Assembly: GCF_900104525.1 (NCBI RefSeq)
Contig: NZ_LT629711.1
Coordinates: 1,240,001-1,304,000, forward strand
DNA: 64,000 bases
Source of the DNA: Pedococcus dokdonensis
Lineage (GTDB): Bacteria > Actinomycetota > Actinomycetes > Actinomycetales > Dermatophilaceae
Direction of reading: 5' to 3'
Below the pieces are notes generated by a model. That model was not told the origin of the DNA. It made no database searches and worked only from the letters and a program-made list of their open reading frames with translations. This document shows positions 24,633-33,228 of the stretch, piece after piece (position 1 is the stretch's first letter; the number at the start of each line of letters is the position of its first letter). A program made the position numbers and the translations under genes.

Positions 24633-24653
24633 CTTGCGGCGCAAAGACGCAAG
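24633..24653 (-). repeat. Copy b of the oriented motif, forming a hairpin
   Basis: CTTGCG-TCTTTGCGC-CGCAAG on the minus strand gives a six-pair stem, 25 bases after the stop of the gene at 24678. It could act as a weak terminator. Confidence 0.55.
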
Positions 24654-24677
24654 GCCATGACAGCGGCACGACGTGCC

Positions 24678-25061
24678 TCAGCTGCGCACGGAGTTTGCCG
24701 CCAGCCGAAGATCCCTAAAGTCCTCGACGGCCAGGCGAGCGGCTCGGACAAACCCTGTCACGCTTCCTCTCGCAACCACGAAGATGTCCTCGATTACCGC
24801 GTCCGGCGGGGTGACTTCGCCGTAGCAGTCGTGCCAGGCAAACTCGGTCAGTTCGAGCACGTCGAGAACCGCTGCTGCATGGGGACCAAACTCTGCCCGC
24901 GCCCGACCTTCTCGGTCACCGCGCCTGTCTGCCCTGCTAATCGCCATGTACACACTCTGCACGGCCCGCGCTGAGAACGCCCGGACTTGGGCAACCAGGG
25001 CCTGCCTGACCACGCTGTTCGCGGCGGATAGACGCACTCCGCCATCGCCACCTCCGAGCAT
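24678..25061 (-). CDS. Hypothetical protein
   Basis: 127 aa, mainly helical, no recognised domain, no signal peptide or membrane segment. The ATG overlaps the upstream stop by one base (TGATG), so it is translated together with the 134-aa protein before it. Codon use is less GC-biased than in the trp or rib genes. Confidence 0.55.
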   Translation of the reverse strand: MLGGGDGGVRLSAANSVVRQALVAQVRAFSARAVQSVYMAISRADRRGDREGRARAEFGPHAAAVLDVLELTEFAWHDCYGEVTPPDAVIEDIFVVARGSVTGFVRAARLAVEDFRDLRLAANSVRS

Positions 25062-25465
25062 CAGTCCGACGCGGCAAACACTTCCAGCGCGAACGGGCGA
25101 TAATCGTCGTCGGAAACTTCGATACGAAACCCGCTGGCTGTAAGGAGAGTGGACATTGCTTCGGCCATGGCCCCAGCGATAGCTCCCTTAAGCTGAATAG
25201 CGGGGTGATCGAACTCGCCAGACTCCAGGGCAGCAATGCCACGATCAGCGAGCTCCTGACTAGCGACCCAGTGAACGAATACTCCTCCTCCGCCATCGTC
25301 GAACGGGTCAACCTCAACCTCAGCTCCCGGGACATGCAACCGGTCCGCGGTTCCGACATGACCCGGCAAGCCCGCCGCGGTCAGGGTTTCGACAACGGCG
25401 AACGCCAGCCGCCGGCGGGCGTCCACCTCGTGTTGAGGCGACGGGGTAAGAGACATGCCAAGCAT
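25061..25465 (-). CDS. Hypothetical protein, first gene of a two-gene unit
   Basis: 134 aa, soluble, acidic, no recognised family. The middle section (EVEVDPFDDGGGGVFVHWVAS) looks like a beta-rich core and the last third is helical. An in-frame ATG nine bases downstream (25456) is an alternative start; neither has a clear ribosome site, so translation may be leaderless. Function unknown; the coupled downstream gene suggests a partner protein. Confidence 0.55.
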   Translation of the reverse strand: MLGMSLTPSPQHEVDARRRLAFAVVETLTAAGLPGHVGTADRLHVPGAEVEVDPFDDGGGGVFVHWVASQELADRGIAALESGEFDHPAIQLKGAIAGAMAEAMSTLLTASGFRIEVSDDDYRPFALEVFAASD

Positions 25466-25506
25466 GATGCCGGACGAATGTCCGAGCCTCCATGCAGACG
25501 CGGGAA

Positions 25507-25527
25507 CTCGCGGCGGGTTAGACGCAC
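25507..25527 (-). repeat. Copy c of the oriented motif
   Basis: Minus-strand GTGCGTCTAACCCGCCGCGAG, about 30 bases after the stop of the Lrp/AsnC gene. Confidence 0.55.
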
Positions 25528-25556
25528 CTTCCGGAGCGCTGGCACGAGCGGGCGTT

Positions 25557-26003
25557 CTACGGCTTGTCCAGCGGGCCCCACGGTTTGGGTGAACTGAGGA
25601 CGATGGTCGTCGCGGATCTGCCGAATTCGTTGAGCTTGTCGATCAGCGGCTCGAGGTCGGCGAGGTCTGCGACTGCGACCTTGAGGACGTGATCGTCAGA
25701 GCCGGTGACCCTGTGGTCTTCCAGTACTGCTGGGGTCTCGGCTGCAAGTTCTGCGACCCGGAATGATTCACGCCTACCGTTGGTGTCGACGACGATGAAC
25801 GCAGTGACGCCGTAGCCAGCTGCGCGCGGGTCCACCTTGGCGTGGTAGCCGGCGATCACGCCGGTGTTCTCCATCCGTCGCACCCGGCTGGCGACGGTGG
25901 CGGCCGAGAGTCCCGACTGCCTGGCCAGTTCGCGGTACCCGAGCCGGGCATCGTTCTGGAGCAAACCCAGCAGCTTCCAGTCCCAATCGTCGAGGTTATG
26001 CAT
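25557..26003 (-). CDS. Lrp/AsnC-family transcriptional regulator
   Basis: 148 aa: an N-terminal winged helix (DDWDWKLLGLLQNDARLGYRE, recognition helix near LSAATVASRVRRM) and a C-terminal RAM domain for ligand binding and oligomerisation. It is divergent from an EamA exporter gene with a 129-base gap, the usual arrangement when an Lrp-type regulator senses an amino acid and controls its exporter. ATG 26003 was chosen; a GTG at 26024 would add seven residues. Confidence 0.9.
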   Translation of the reverse strand: MHNLDDWDWKLLGLLQNDARLGYRELARQSGLSAATVASRVRRMENTGVIAGYHAKVDPRAAGYGVTAFIVVDTNGRRESFRVAELAAETPAVLEDHRVTGSDDHVLKVAVADLADLEPLIDKLNEFGRSATTIVLSSPKPWGPLDKP

Positions 26004-26132
26004 TCGCTCACCATAGACAGCCACGGGCGTTCAAATGGTTGAGATGGGCGGGCCAGGTTGACGCGGCGTGCGTAGATCTGCACGGTTTGCTCGCCCTATG
26101 TTTATCGACATGACAGCACGAGGAAGCAATCG
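26004..26132. promoter_or_regulatory. Divergent promoter region of the Lrp regulator and exporter genes
   Basis: The 129 bases between the two start codons must hold both promoters. GAGGAAG lies just before the GTG of the exporter gene. No unambiguous Lrp half-site pair was identified by eye. Confidence 0.45.
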
Positions 26133-27068
26133 GTGAACGTGCGAACACTGGCGCTGTTCTGCGTCGTCTCGATCCTGTGGGGTGTCCCGTACCTCCTGAT
26201 CGCAGAAGCACTTGACGCGGGGCTGGGACCGTTGACCGTCGTGGCGGGGCGCGTCCTCGTTGGCACCCTGGTGCTTGTCGCTGTGGTCCGGACGAGGGCT
26301 TTGGACGTCCTCCGGCAAGCACCCGGGAAGACGGCGCTCCTGGCGCTCGTGGAAGTCGTGGTTCCCTTCACGTTCATCGCTGTTGCCGAGCGAAGCGTCA
26401 CGTCAGGCACGGCGGGTGTTCTGATTTCCCTGGAGCCGTTCTTCGTGCTGATCTGGTCGGTCCTCCTGGGGTCGGGGGTCCATCATTCGTGGGCACGGAT
26501 CATCCCCGGATCCGTCCTCGGCTTCAGCGGGGTGCTCCTTCTCATGGGGACACCTGGCGGCGGCATCGGCGCATGGCTGCTCATCGCGGCGGCCGGCTGC
26601 TACGCGCTCGGAGCAGTCCTGATTGATCGCTGGTTCGCCGACCTCCCAAGTCTGTCCGTGTCTGCGGCGATGCTGATCGTGGCAACCCCGCTGACCATGC
26701 TGGTTGCGCTGCCCATCGAGGGGTCTCCCCGCTGGACAACGGGTGGCGTTACGGCAGTCGTCTTTCTCGGTGCTGCGTGCACGGCTGGAGGGTTTGCGGC
26801 GTTCTTCGCTCTCATCAAGAACGCCGGTGCGCACGGCGCAAGTCTGATCACCTATGCAGCTCCTGTCGTCGCACTCGCGGCCGGCTTCGCCATCCGCGGT
26901 GAGGCGCTGTCGATGCCATCGGTCATTGGAACAGTGTTGATCCTGCTTGGTGCCTGGTTCTGCCTCCGACAGCGGCCTGCGCGGCCACGGACGTCGGTAA
27001 GCGGCCCGGCGATGCCTGCATCGCAACGAACAGCGTTGAGGGCGCGACGGCCGGTAGAGCCCTCCTGA
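26133..27068 (+). CDS. EamA/DMT-family transporter
   Basis: 311 aa with ten hydrophobic segments in two EamA repeats; the end of the second (IGTVLILLGAWF) is typical. Probably a metabolite or amino-acid exporter in the cytoplasmic membrane. GTG start with GAGGAAG upstream. Control by the divergent Lrp-type regulator is likely from context. The C-terminal 40 residues are a basic polar tail. Confidence 0.9.
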   Translation: MNVRTLALFCVVSILWGVPYLLIAEALDAGLGPLTVVAGRVLVGTLVLVAVVRTRALDVLRQAPGKTALLALVEVVVPFTFIAVAERSVTSGTAGVLISLEPFFVLIWSVLLGSGVHHSWARIIPGSVLGFSGVLLLMGTPGGGIGAWLLIAAAGCYALGAVLIDRWFADLPSLSVSAAMLIVATPLTMLVALPIEGSPRWTTGGVTAVVFLGAACTAGGFAAFFALIKNAGAHGASLITYAAPVVALAAGFAIRGEALSMPSVIGTVLILLGAWFCLRQRPARPRTSVSGPAMPASQRTALRARRPVEPS

Positions 27069-27118
27069 AGCACGCCAATCGCACATCTGATGAGCAACGC
27101 CCACATCGGTGCGGGAGA

Positions 27119-27154
27119 CCGACAGCGCCGCCACGAACCGACAGCGCCGCCACG
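27119..27154. repeat. 17-bp direct repeat
   Basis: CCGACAGCGCCGCCACG occurs at 27119-27135 and again at 27138-27154, between convergent genes and directly beside copy d of the oriented motif. Confidence 0.85.
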
Positions 27155-27170
27155 CGGCGAAAGGACGCGC
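27151..27170 (-). repeat. Copy d of the oriented motif
   Basis: Minus-strand GCGCGTCCTTTCGCCGCGTG, about 50 bases after the stop of the 240-aa hypothetical gene. Confidence 0.5.
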
Positions 27171-27218
27171 ACCGCTCGAACCGCGGCCGCTGCCTGACCG
27201 CCTCACTGCCTCGGGCGC

Positions 27219-27941
27219 TCAACTGGCCGCGGCTGGGTGTACACGATTCAGCTTGACGAGGACGATCAAAGCCTTGAAGGTGCGTAGGGTCACCTCGCGA
27301 CAGCGTCCGTCGAGGGCCACGCCCAGATCCGCGGCGAATGCGTGTGCCTCGGATACCTCCGCGTTGATCTCATTGATCCGGATGGTCAGAGACCGAACGC
27401 TCTCGCTGGATTCCCTCATGCTTTCACGCAGGATGCCTACCCTTCGCTTGACGCGAGACGCGATCGCCCTCGGGAACGGCGCCGGGGCGCCTGAAACCGT
27501 CTCTCCGACGTTCATCAAGGCCGCCTTGCTGGCGTCGCGATGTGCCTCTTGGAGACACCGGTCGTACGCATCCAGGGCTCGAGCCACCCAAATGCGCGCT
27601 TCCTCTGGGTTGTTCCGAATCTGGGCGAGCGAGGCACAGGTTACGCATGCAAGGGCGACTACGGTGGCGGGCATCCCCGGGCGCGCGGCCACGTCGTGAA
27701 GCTTGGATTGTGCCTCGGTCAGCAGTTCCTGCTGACGTGTCGCGTTGTCCAACCTGGCAGCGAGCTCGATTCTGTCCAAACCTTCATGCAACGGCGCTTC
27801 CAGCGCGAGCCTCAGTTGTCCATCAATCGCTTCCAATGACCGAGCGGTGGAGGATCGAACCCAGCCCAGTGCCTGCGCGAGCGCGACGAGCGACTTGGCT
27901 TGCGAAACTGCGCTCAGCGCCAATGCGACTGCTGGACTCAT
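27219..27941 (-). CDS. Hypothetical helical protein
   Basis: 240 aa, almost entirely predicted helix, with possible coiled-coil stretches (ESSESVRSLTIRINEINAEV). A mildly hydrophobic segment around residue 90 (ATVVALACVTCASLA) could be a buried helix or a single membrane pass. Nothing recognised. ATG start; separate from its neighbours. Confidence 0.55.
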   Translation of the reverse strand: MSPAVALALSAVSQAKSLVALAQALGWVRSSTARSLEAIDGQLRLALEAPLHEGLDRIELAARLDNATRQQELLTEAQSKLHDVAARPGMPATVVALACVTCASLAQIRNNPEEARIWVARALDAYDRCLQEAHRDASKAALMNVGETVSGAPAPFPRAIASRVKRRVGILRESMRESSESVRSLTIRINEINAEVSEAHAFAADLGVALDGRCREVTLRTFKALIVLVKLNRVHPAAAS

Positions 27942-28054
27942 GAGGCCCAGTGTCCCCTGTGGACTCGTCGTCGGACAGAGCGGTGACTTGCCCGCCTAGG
28001 TCGTCGATCAGCAGCGAAGGTTGGGTGAAGCCCATGAACGCCTACCGCCCTCCA

Positions 28055-28071
28055 ATCGGCGGAAATACGCA
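28055..28071 (-). repeat. Copy e of the oriented motif
   Basis: Minus-strand TGCGTATTTCCGCCGATT, about 40 bases after the stop of the spermidine-synthase-like gene. Confidence 0.5.
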
Positions 28072-28109
28072 GGACTGAGTGGCTCGTGGGGCTGCCTTGC
28101 CGGCGAGAC

Positions 28110-30167
28110 TCAGGCGCGGCTGGTGACGAGGTGCTTGCGTCCGGTCAGGAGCGCCAACCCGTAGAGCAGTGCGACCACGATGAGAAGGGCGTCGAAGCCG
28201 AAGATCAGCGCGAGGTACTCCAGCGCTCCCCCGACCATGGCGCCGAGCAGGTTCGCCCCGAAGGCAACCGTGCTCGAACCGGCCCCCTTGAACCGCACCG
28301 CGAACAGCAGGTTGGCGACGAAGATCGGCAGGAAGGCGATCGTCACACCGGCCAGGAAGCGCGGCACCAGTGACAGGTCGAGCAGCGCGTCCTGCGGGAT
28401 CAGCCAGGCGGCCGCGAGCGCTGCGAGCAGCCCGGCATACAAGAGGATCGGGCGGCGGATGGTGACTCGTCGGGCCACCTCGATGGCCGCGAGGACGCTG
28501 AGCAGGACGCCCGCGAACACGGCGGCGTTGACGGCCCACGTCGTGCCGAAGAGCAGCGCGAACTGCACGACGTTCTTGGTCTCCAGCAGCAGGAAGGCCG
28601 CGCCCATGAAGAAGAGGTCGACGTAGGGACGCATCGTCGTCAGCGGTCCGGCGACCGTGCGCACGGCGGCGAGCGATGCCAACAGGACCAGTCCGAGCAT
28701 CCAGAGGTAGAACGACGGGATGGTGCGCGTGCCGAGGTAGGGGAACGGGCGGTCGTCGACCGAGGGTTCGAGCGCCGCGGTCCGTGGCGTCCAGGTCGTG
28801 GTGCAACCACCGGTGCTCGCGTCCTTGCGCAGGGTGAGCACGGCCTGTTGGCGCGGTCCGTAGCTGGGTCCGAGCTGCACACAGGGCGAGGCGGCGTAGA
28901 CCGTGCGCACGGTGTTGGCGTAGCGGTCGAGCAGCCACGGCTCGTAGTAGTTGTACATCGCGAACGTGCCGTCCGGCTTGAGCAGGGAGCGCGCCTGCGT
29001 GAGGGCCTGCGTGGTGAACAGGTAGTTCTCCAGCCGCAGGGCGGACTGCCCGGTGACGATCGTCGCCGAGTCGGGCAGCGCCAGCAGGATGAGGTCGTAG
29101 TGCCGGTCGGTGCGCTCCATGAACGCCCTGCCGTCGTCGACGTGCGTGGTGACGCGCGGGTCGGAGTAGGGACGGTCGGGGTGGTGGTCGCGTCCGAGCT
29201 GCATGATCGCCGGGTCGATCTCGACCGCGTCGACCCGCTTGGCACCTTGTGCCAGGGCCACCGCCACGTCGTTGCCGGTGCCGGCGCCGATCACCAGCAC
29301 GTCGTCACGGGAGCCGGCGTAGGTGTAGGGGTAGAGGTAGAAGGGCGAGTCCCGCCGGAGGTTCGCCACCGGGAGGGCGGTCTGGAGCGGGGTGTTGTTG
29401 ACCTCGACCCGGAACAACCCGCCCGACAGCTGCGTCGTGTGGATCTTGTAGTAGGGCGACCACTGGAACGAGCCGGCGACCGACTCGGCGCCGAGCAACA
29501 GGACCAGGGCGCCGAGCGCGATGGCCGGTCCCCGTCGCAGCAGCCGCAGCCGGCGCCCGAGGAGCACGACGAACACGGCCGCTCCCACGAGTCCCCACCC
29601 GAGCGGCGGCAGTCGCAGGAACGACAGCGCCGCGAAGGCGGCGATGCCGGTCAGGCTGCCCATCACGTCGAGCCGGTAGGCCTCCAGCGCCTCGAACCGG
29701 GTGAAGGTCCGGGCCACCTCCTGGGCGAGGGCCATCAACGTGCCCACGGCCAGCGCGAAGATGATTGAGAGGCTCAGCCACCGCGGCAACGGCGCCAGGT
29801 CGAGCAGGCCCACCAGCTGCCAGCGGCCACCGCGACCCGTGCCGGTGCGCACCGGGAACGCCAGGACGAAGCCCACCAACGTCACCAGCAGGATCGGCCC
29901 CAGCGGGAAGAGGTCCCTGCTCGCCCTGGCCCTCAGGAAACCCAGGCCGATGCCGAGGAAGCTCGCGAGCAGGACGAAGTTCGTCATGTGCACGAGGTAG
30001 AGGTTGTTGGACGAGGTCCAGCGGATCAGGGCCAGCTCGACGAAGAGCATGAGCGCGCTGGCCAGCACCAGCCTCGTGCGGTCACCGGGTGTGGGCACCC
30101 TCAGCCCGGTCCGCGCGGGCCGCGGCCGGGCTGCCGTGCGAGCGTCCGGATCGTGCTCCTGCTGCAT
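28110..30167 (-). CDS. Membrane protein with spermidine-synthase-like methyltransferase fold
   Basis: 685 aa. Membrane segments occupy about residues 30-230 and again the last 220; between them lies a Rossmann domain of the spermine/spermidine synthase type (VLVIGAGTGNDVAVAL, VEIDPAIMQLG, DLILLALPDS). Fusions of this kind are common in bacteria and their substrate is unknown; true polyamine synthesis is not shown. The start at 30167 has GGGGGAGA upstream; the frame is open further upstream without support. Confidence 0.82.
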   Translation of the reverse strand: MQQEHDPDARTAARPRPARTGLRVPTPGDRTRLVLASALMLFVELALIRWTSSNNLYLVHMTNFVLLASFLGIGLGFLRARASRDLFPLGPILLVTLVGFVLAFPVRTGTGRGGRWQLVGLLDLAPLPRWLSLSIIFALAVGTLMALAQEVARTFTRFEALEAYRLDVMGSLTGIAAFAALSFLRLPPLGWGLVGAAVFVVLLGRRLRLLRRGPAIALGALVLLLGAESVAGSFQWSPYYKIHTTQLSGGLFRVEVNNTPLQTALPVANLRRDSPFYLYPYTYAGSRDDVLVIGAGTGNDVAVALAQGAKRVDAVEIDPAIMQLGRDHHPDRPYSDPRVTTHVDDGRAFMERTDRHYDLILLALPDSATIVTGQSALRLENYLFTTQALTQARSLLKPDGTFAMYNYYEPWLLDRYANTVRTVYAASPCVQLGPSYGPRQQAVLTLRKDASTGGCTTTWTPRTAALEPSVDDRPFPYLGTRTIPSFYLWMLGLVLLASLAAVRTVAGPLTTMRPYVDLFFMGAAFLLLETKNVVQFALLFGTTWAVNAAVFAGVLLSVLAAIEVARRVTIRRPILLYAGLLAALAAAWLIPQDALLDLSLVPRFLAGVTIAFLPIFVANLLFAVRFKGAGSSTVAFGANLLGAMVGGALEYLALIFGFDALLIVVALLYGLALLTGRKHLVTSRA

Positions 30168-30216
30168 CGTCTCCCCCTCGTATGCCGGTCGGCACTGACC
30201 GAGGGAACCGTAGCAA

Positions 30217-30236
30217 GCCGGTCCTCCCCTACCGGC
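30217..30236 (-). terminator. Possible terminator after the PIG-L gene
   Basis: GCCGGT and ACCGGC form a six-pair stem with an eight-base loop, followed on the minus strand by TTGCT, about 30 bases beyond the PIG-L stop codon. Confidence 0.35.
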
Positions 30237-30266
30237 CCGCACGCACGGCCCGCACGCACCGCCCGC

Positions 30267-31088
30267 TCAGCGCGCGTGGGGCTGATCCTCTCCGAGTCCT
30301 TCGAGCATGTCGCGCAACCGCGTCTCCCGGCGCTCGGCCGGCCAGGCGACGACGTGCCACTCGCCCGACATGATCCGCTCCCAGCGCGGGATGTCGTCGG
30401 GGTCGTCGATGAAGACGTGGTGCTGGCTGCGGTGTTCCCGCAACCCGGCGACGACCGCGCGGGCGACCGGACGCAGGTCCACCTCGATCCCGATCTGCTC
30501 GTCCGGGACGCCACGCATCTGGTAGGTCTGCGTCGGGTCGAAGACGGTGAGTCCCATCGCCTGGCGCTGGGCGTTCCAGCGCTGGAAGACCGACTCGGGG
30601 ATGGCGCCGTGCACGAGCCGACGGAACGCCGTCCGGGGGCCGCCCCGCGCCTCGGCCTGCGCCACCCCGCGCGCGAACGCGGCGTCCGTGGCCGCGCCGA
30701 CGGCGACGTGGTCGGGGTGCCCGAAGATGCCGTCCGGCCCGAACGTGAAGACCAGGTCGGGCTGCTCCTCGTCCAGCACGGCCCAAAGGCGGTCGACGAG
30801 GTCATCGAACGGCACGTCGGCCACCCCACCGTCGGGGAGGCCCAGCCACTCGTGCCGGTCGGGGACCCGTCCCACCGCGCGCCAGGCGGCCTCGTCCTCG
30901 GCCCGCCGGATCCGACCGAGGGTCTCCGGGGTCGCGTCGAAGCCGGGCCGGATGTCGCCCCCCTCCCCCTCGGTCGCGTGGACGAGGACGAACCGGAAGC
31001 CCGGCTCGTCGGCGTGCAGAGCGACGGTGCCGGCGATCCCGTAGGCGTCGTCGTCCGGGTGAGCGACGACCGCGACGAGGGTCGGCAT
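30267..31088 (-). CDS. PIG-L/LmbE-family deacetylase
   Basis: 273 aa. The zinc motif AHPDDDAYG at the N-terminus and HPDH near residue 125 are those of the PIG-L/LmbE family, which removes acetyl groups from GlcNAc-containing substrates (MshB and Mca of mycothiol metabolism belong here). The exact substrate cannot be read from the sequence. It follows the LLM oxidoreductase gene by 17 bases and is probably in the same operon. Confidence 0.85.
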   Translation of the reverse strand: MPTLVAVVAHPDDDAYGIAGTVALHADEPGFRFVLVHATEGEGGDIRPGFDATPETLGRIRRAEDEAAWRAVGRVPDRHEWLGLPDGGVADVPFDDLVDRLWAVLDEEQPDLVFTFGPDGIFGHPDHVAVGAATDAAFARGVAQAEARGGPRTAFRRLVHGAIPESVFQRWNAQRQAMGLTVFDPTQTYQMRGVPDEQIGIEVDLRPVARAVVAGLREHRSQHHVFIDDPDDIPRWERIMSGEWHVVAWPAERRETRLRDMLEGLGEDQPHAR

Positions 31089-31105
31089 GGGTCCAGTGTG
31101 CGGTG

Positions 31106-31924
31106 CTAGCGCCCGGACAGCGCTGCCACCACCGGCGCCATCGTCTCTGCGAAGTCGGCGCCGGTCACGATGTAGGAGAAGCCCAGTTCGTCCCTCCTGC
31201 GGTGCAGCTCCTCGATCGCGGCCCCGGGGTCGTCGGGCAGCTGGGCGAGTGAGTCGGCTGCGCGCATCGCGGCCGGGTCGGTCTCGGCCGCCGACGCCAT
31301 GAACGCTGCGATGCCGTCGCCGACGACGGACACGTGCAGGCCGAGCTCGACGTCGCGATCGCGGAACGTTCGGGCCAGCCGCGCCAGGTCCTCTCGCGTG
31401 TCTGTGCCTCTCGACGCGAAGGTGACGATGTCAGCAGCCTCGTCGGCGAGGGCCACGGCCTTGGGCCCACGCACCGCCATGACCACCGGCGTGTGGTGGT
31501 CCGCACCGTCGAGCTCGCGCAGCTGGGTGACTGTGTCGCGCATCAGCCCGATCCGCTCGCCGGCGGTCGGCACCGGCATGCCGTAGCCCTGCAGCTCGCC
31601 CTCGATCCCGGGGCGTCCGGTGCCGAGTCCGAGCTCGAACCGGCCGTCGGTGAGCACGGTCAGCGAGTGCGCCTCCCACGCCAGCGCCCAGGCCGGACGG
31701 AAGGGCACGGCGCTGACCCACGTCCCCACGCGCAGGTCGGTCTCGAGCGCGGCGGCGACCGCCAGCGTCGGGGCGGGTGCCGGCTGCCAGAGCGGGGTGT
31801 CGGGCATGAGCACGGTCGAGTAGCCGAGGTCGGCGATCCGGTGGACGCGGTCGCGCCAGGTGGCCGGGTCGGTGAGCACGGGCGTCACCAGCCCGAACCG
31901 GAACGGTCTCGTCATGCCCGTCAT
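31106..31924 (-). CDS. LLM-class (luciferase-like) oxidoreductase
   Basis: 272-aa TIM-barrel flavin- or F420-dependent oxidoreductase, recognised from FRFGLVTPVL, WVSAVPFRPAW, RFELGLGTGRPG and the phosphate-binding end. The ATG at 31924 overlaps the stop of the baseplate-like gene (ATGA); a second ATG three codons later is possible. Substrate unknown. Confidence 0.85.
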   Translation of the reverse strand: MTGMTRPFRFGLVTPVLTDPATWRDRVHRIADLGYSTVLMPDTPLWQPAPAPTLAVAAALETDLRVGTWVSAVPFRPAWALAWEAHSLTVLTDGRFELGLGTGRPGIEGELQGYGMPVPTAGERIGLMRDTVTQLRELDGADHHTPVVMAVRGPKAVALADEAADIVTFASRGTDTREDLARLARTFRDRDVELGLHVSVVGDGIAAFMASAAETDPAAMRAADSLAQLPDDPGAAIEELHRRRDELGFSYIVTGADFAETMAPVVAALSGR

Positions 31925-32439
31925 CCGGCCCGCTGGCCCAGCCAGACGGGGTATGCCGCGTTGCCGGCCTCGAAGGCGACCCAGACCCCGGCACCGATCG
32001 CCGGCAGGTCCGTCGCGTCGTCGACGGGGAGGCAGGCGGCGGCCCACACGGTCGCGTCGCCGCTCACGTCCGGGATGCGGAGGAGCAGCCGTCGCTGCAG
32101 CAGGGGGTCGACGTCGTCGACCACCACGGCCCGGTGGACACCGCACAGTCGGCGACTCGCGCCCTCGTCCCAGTCGGTGTCGAGGCCGACCCGGCCCTGC
32201 TGCTGAACCACCGACGTGTAGCGACCCCGCCCACCGAGGTAGGCCTCGTCCGCGACGCGGTCGGAGTAGGAGGCCAACAGGTCCCCGACGTAGGCGAACA
32301 GCTCCACCAGGGCCACGCCCGGGTCTGCGTCGCCGGAGTCGGTCCAGGCCCTCAGGTCCGTGCGAGCGCGCCCCACCAGCTCGTGGAGACGGTCCCTGTC
32401 AGGCACCCGGTCAGGCACCCGCTCAGACGCCAACGCCAC
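31921..32439 (-). CDS. Chimeric phage/CIS baseplate-like protein
   Basis: 172 aa. The N-terminal third (DPGVALVELFAYVGDLLASY, DRVADEAYLG) matches the start of GpJ-like baseplate assembly proteins of contractile injection systems, which are normally over 600 aa. The second half (a short VVVDDVDPLLQRRLLLRIP stretch and IGAGVWVAFEAGNAAYPVW) resembles the gp5/GpV OB-fold spike-base domain. The joined halves look like a reduced fusion. No sheath, tube or ATPase gene is nearby. The exact start is uncertain; several in-frame GTGs exist. Confidence 0.6.
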   Translation of the reverse strand: MALASERVPDRVPDRDRLHELVGRARTDLRAWTDSGDADPGVALVELFAYVGDLLASYSDRVADEAYLGGRGRYTSVVQQQGRVGLDTDWDEGASRRLCGVHRAVVVDDVDPLLQRRLLLRIPDVSGDATVWAAACLPVDDATDLPAIGAGVWVAFEAGNAAYPVWLGQRAG

Positions 32440-32611
32440 CGCCGCCGCCGCCGTTGCGCATGCCGCGGATCATCACCTCGGCCTCGTCGGTGCGGGCCGG
32501 GCCCCTGCGTCTGCCGCACCGCCGGCAGCGTTCGTGCAGGCCGTTGTCGTCGCTCACCACGTCCCAGCGGTGGCCCCGGACTGTGCACTGAAGGTTCGGT
32601 CGTGTCCCCAT
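32423..32611 (-). CDS. Small zinc-ribbon protein
   Basis: 62 aa with a possible zinc ribbon (Cys in LQCTVRGHRW, then CRRCGRR) and a glycine-rich end. It sits between the two baseplate-associated genes and overlaps the next start by 17 bases. Earlier in-frame ATGs at 32626 and 32647 are possible; the latter has AGGG upstream. Function unknown. Confidence 0.45.
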   Translation of the reverse strand: MGTRPNLQCTVRGHRWDVVSDDNGLHERCRRCGRRRGPARTDEAEVMIRGMRNGGGGGGVGV

Positions 32612-32662
32612 GGCTGAGGGTCCCATCCCATGGCGCCCACGCGCCATACCCCTGAGCCCTGC

Positions 32663-33208
32663 TCAGGATCCGGTGGCGCCCGGCGCACTGCCGGTGTCTG
32701 GGGGCCCGTATGACCGGCGCGCGGTGGCGTCCACCCGGACCGACCCACGCGTGGTGCGCGACAACCGCGCCAGGAGGAGCGATTCGGGGGCCTCCTCCCC
32801 CGCTGCCGTCAGCGACAGCGCCGGTTGCTCCACCCACCGGGTGTGCTCCGTCGTGTCGTGGGAGTGGGGTGAGGAGACCACGACCGGCGCCTCCGGGAGC
32901 TCCTGCCAGGTGATGACGAGGTCTCGCAGCCATGGTTCGGCTGGGTCCCGGTGTCGCCTGCGCTCCAAGCGAAGCGTCAGCGGTTGGGTCACGACGATCT
33001 CGCGGCCGCACGGGTCGATCGCCAGGCCCGGTTCGACGCGGACGGTCCCCCGGCCGACGGTGACCTCCAGACCGGAGACGACCCCGAAGCCGTGCAGGCG
33101 GTTGTGGAGATGGCGCATCTGCTGGTGGTACTGCTGCTCGACCTCGAGGTCGTCGGCGCTCAGCAGCATGCCGTGGAAGAAGTGCACGCGACGCGGTTGC
33201 TCGACCAT
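32663..33208 (-). CDS. CIS-locus-associated conserved protein
   Basis: 181 aa. The N-terminus (VHFFHGMLLSADDLEVEQQYH, then LHNRLHGFGVVSGLEV and PGLAIDPCGREIVV) is the hallmark of a conserved family found next to baseplate genes of extracellular contractile injection loci and related clusters. Its biochemical role is unknown. Together with the two downstream genes it forms a minimal baseplate-related operon lacking any tail genes. Confidence 0.65.
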   Translation of the reverse strand: MVEQPRRVHFFHGMLLSADDLEVEQQYHQQMRHLHNRLHGFGVVSGLEVTVGRGTVRVEPGLAIDPCGREIVVTQPLTLRLERRRHRDPAEPWLRDLVITWQELPEAPVVVSSPHSHDTTEHTRWVEQPALSLTAAGEEAPESLLLARLSRTTRGSVRVDATARRSYGPPDTGSAPGATGS

Positions 33209-33228
33209 GCTGCAGTATCCACGCTCGC

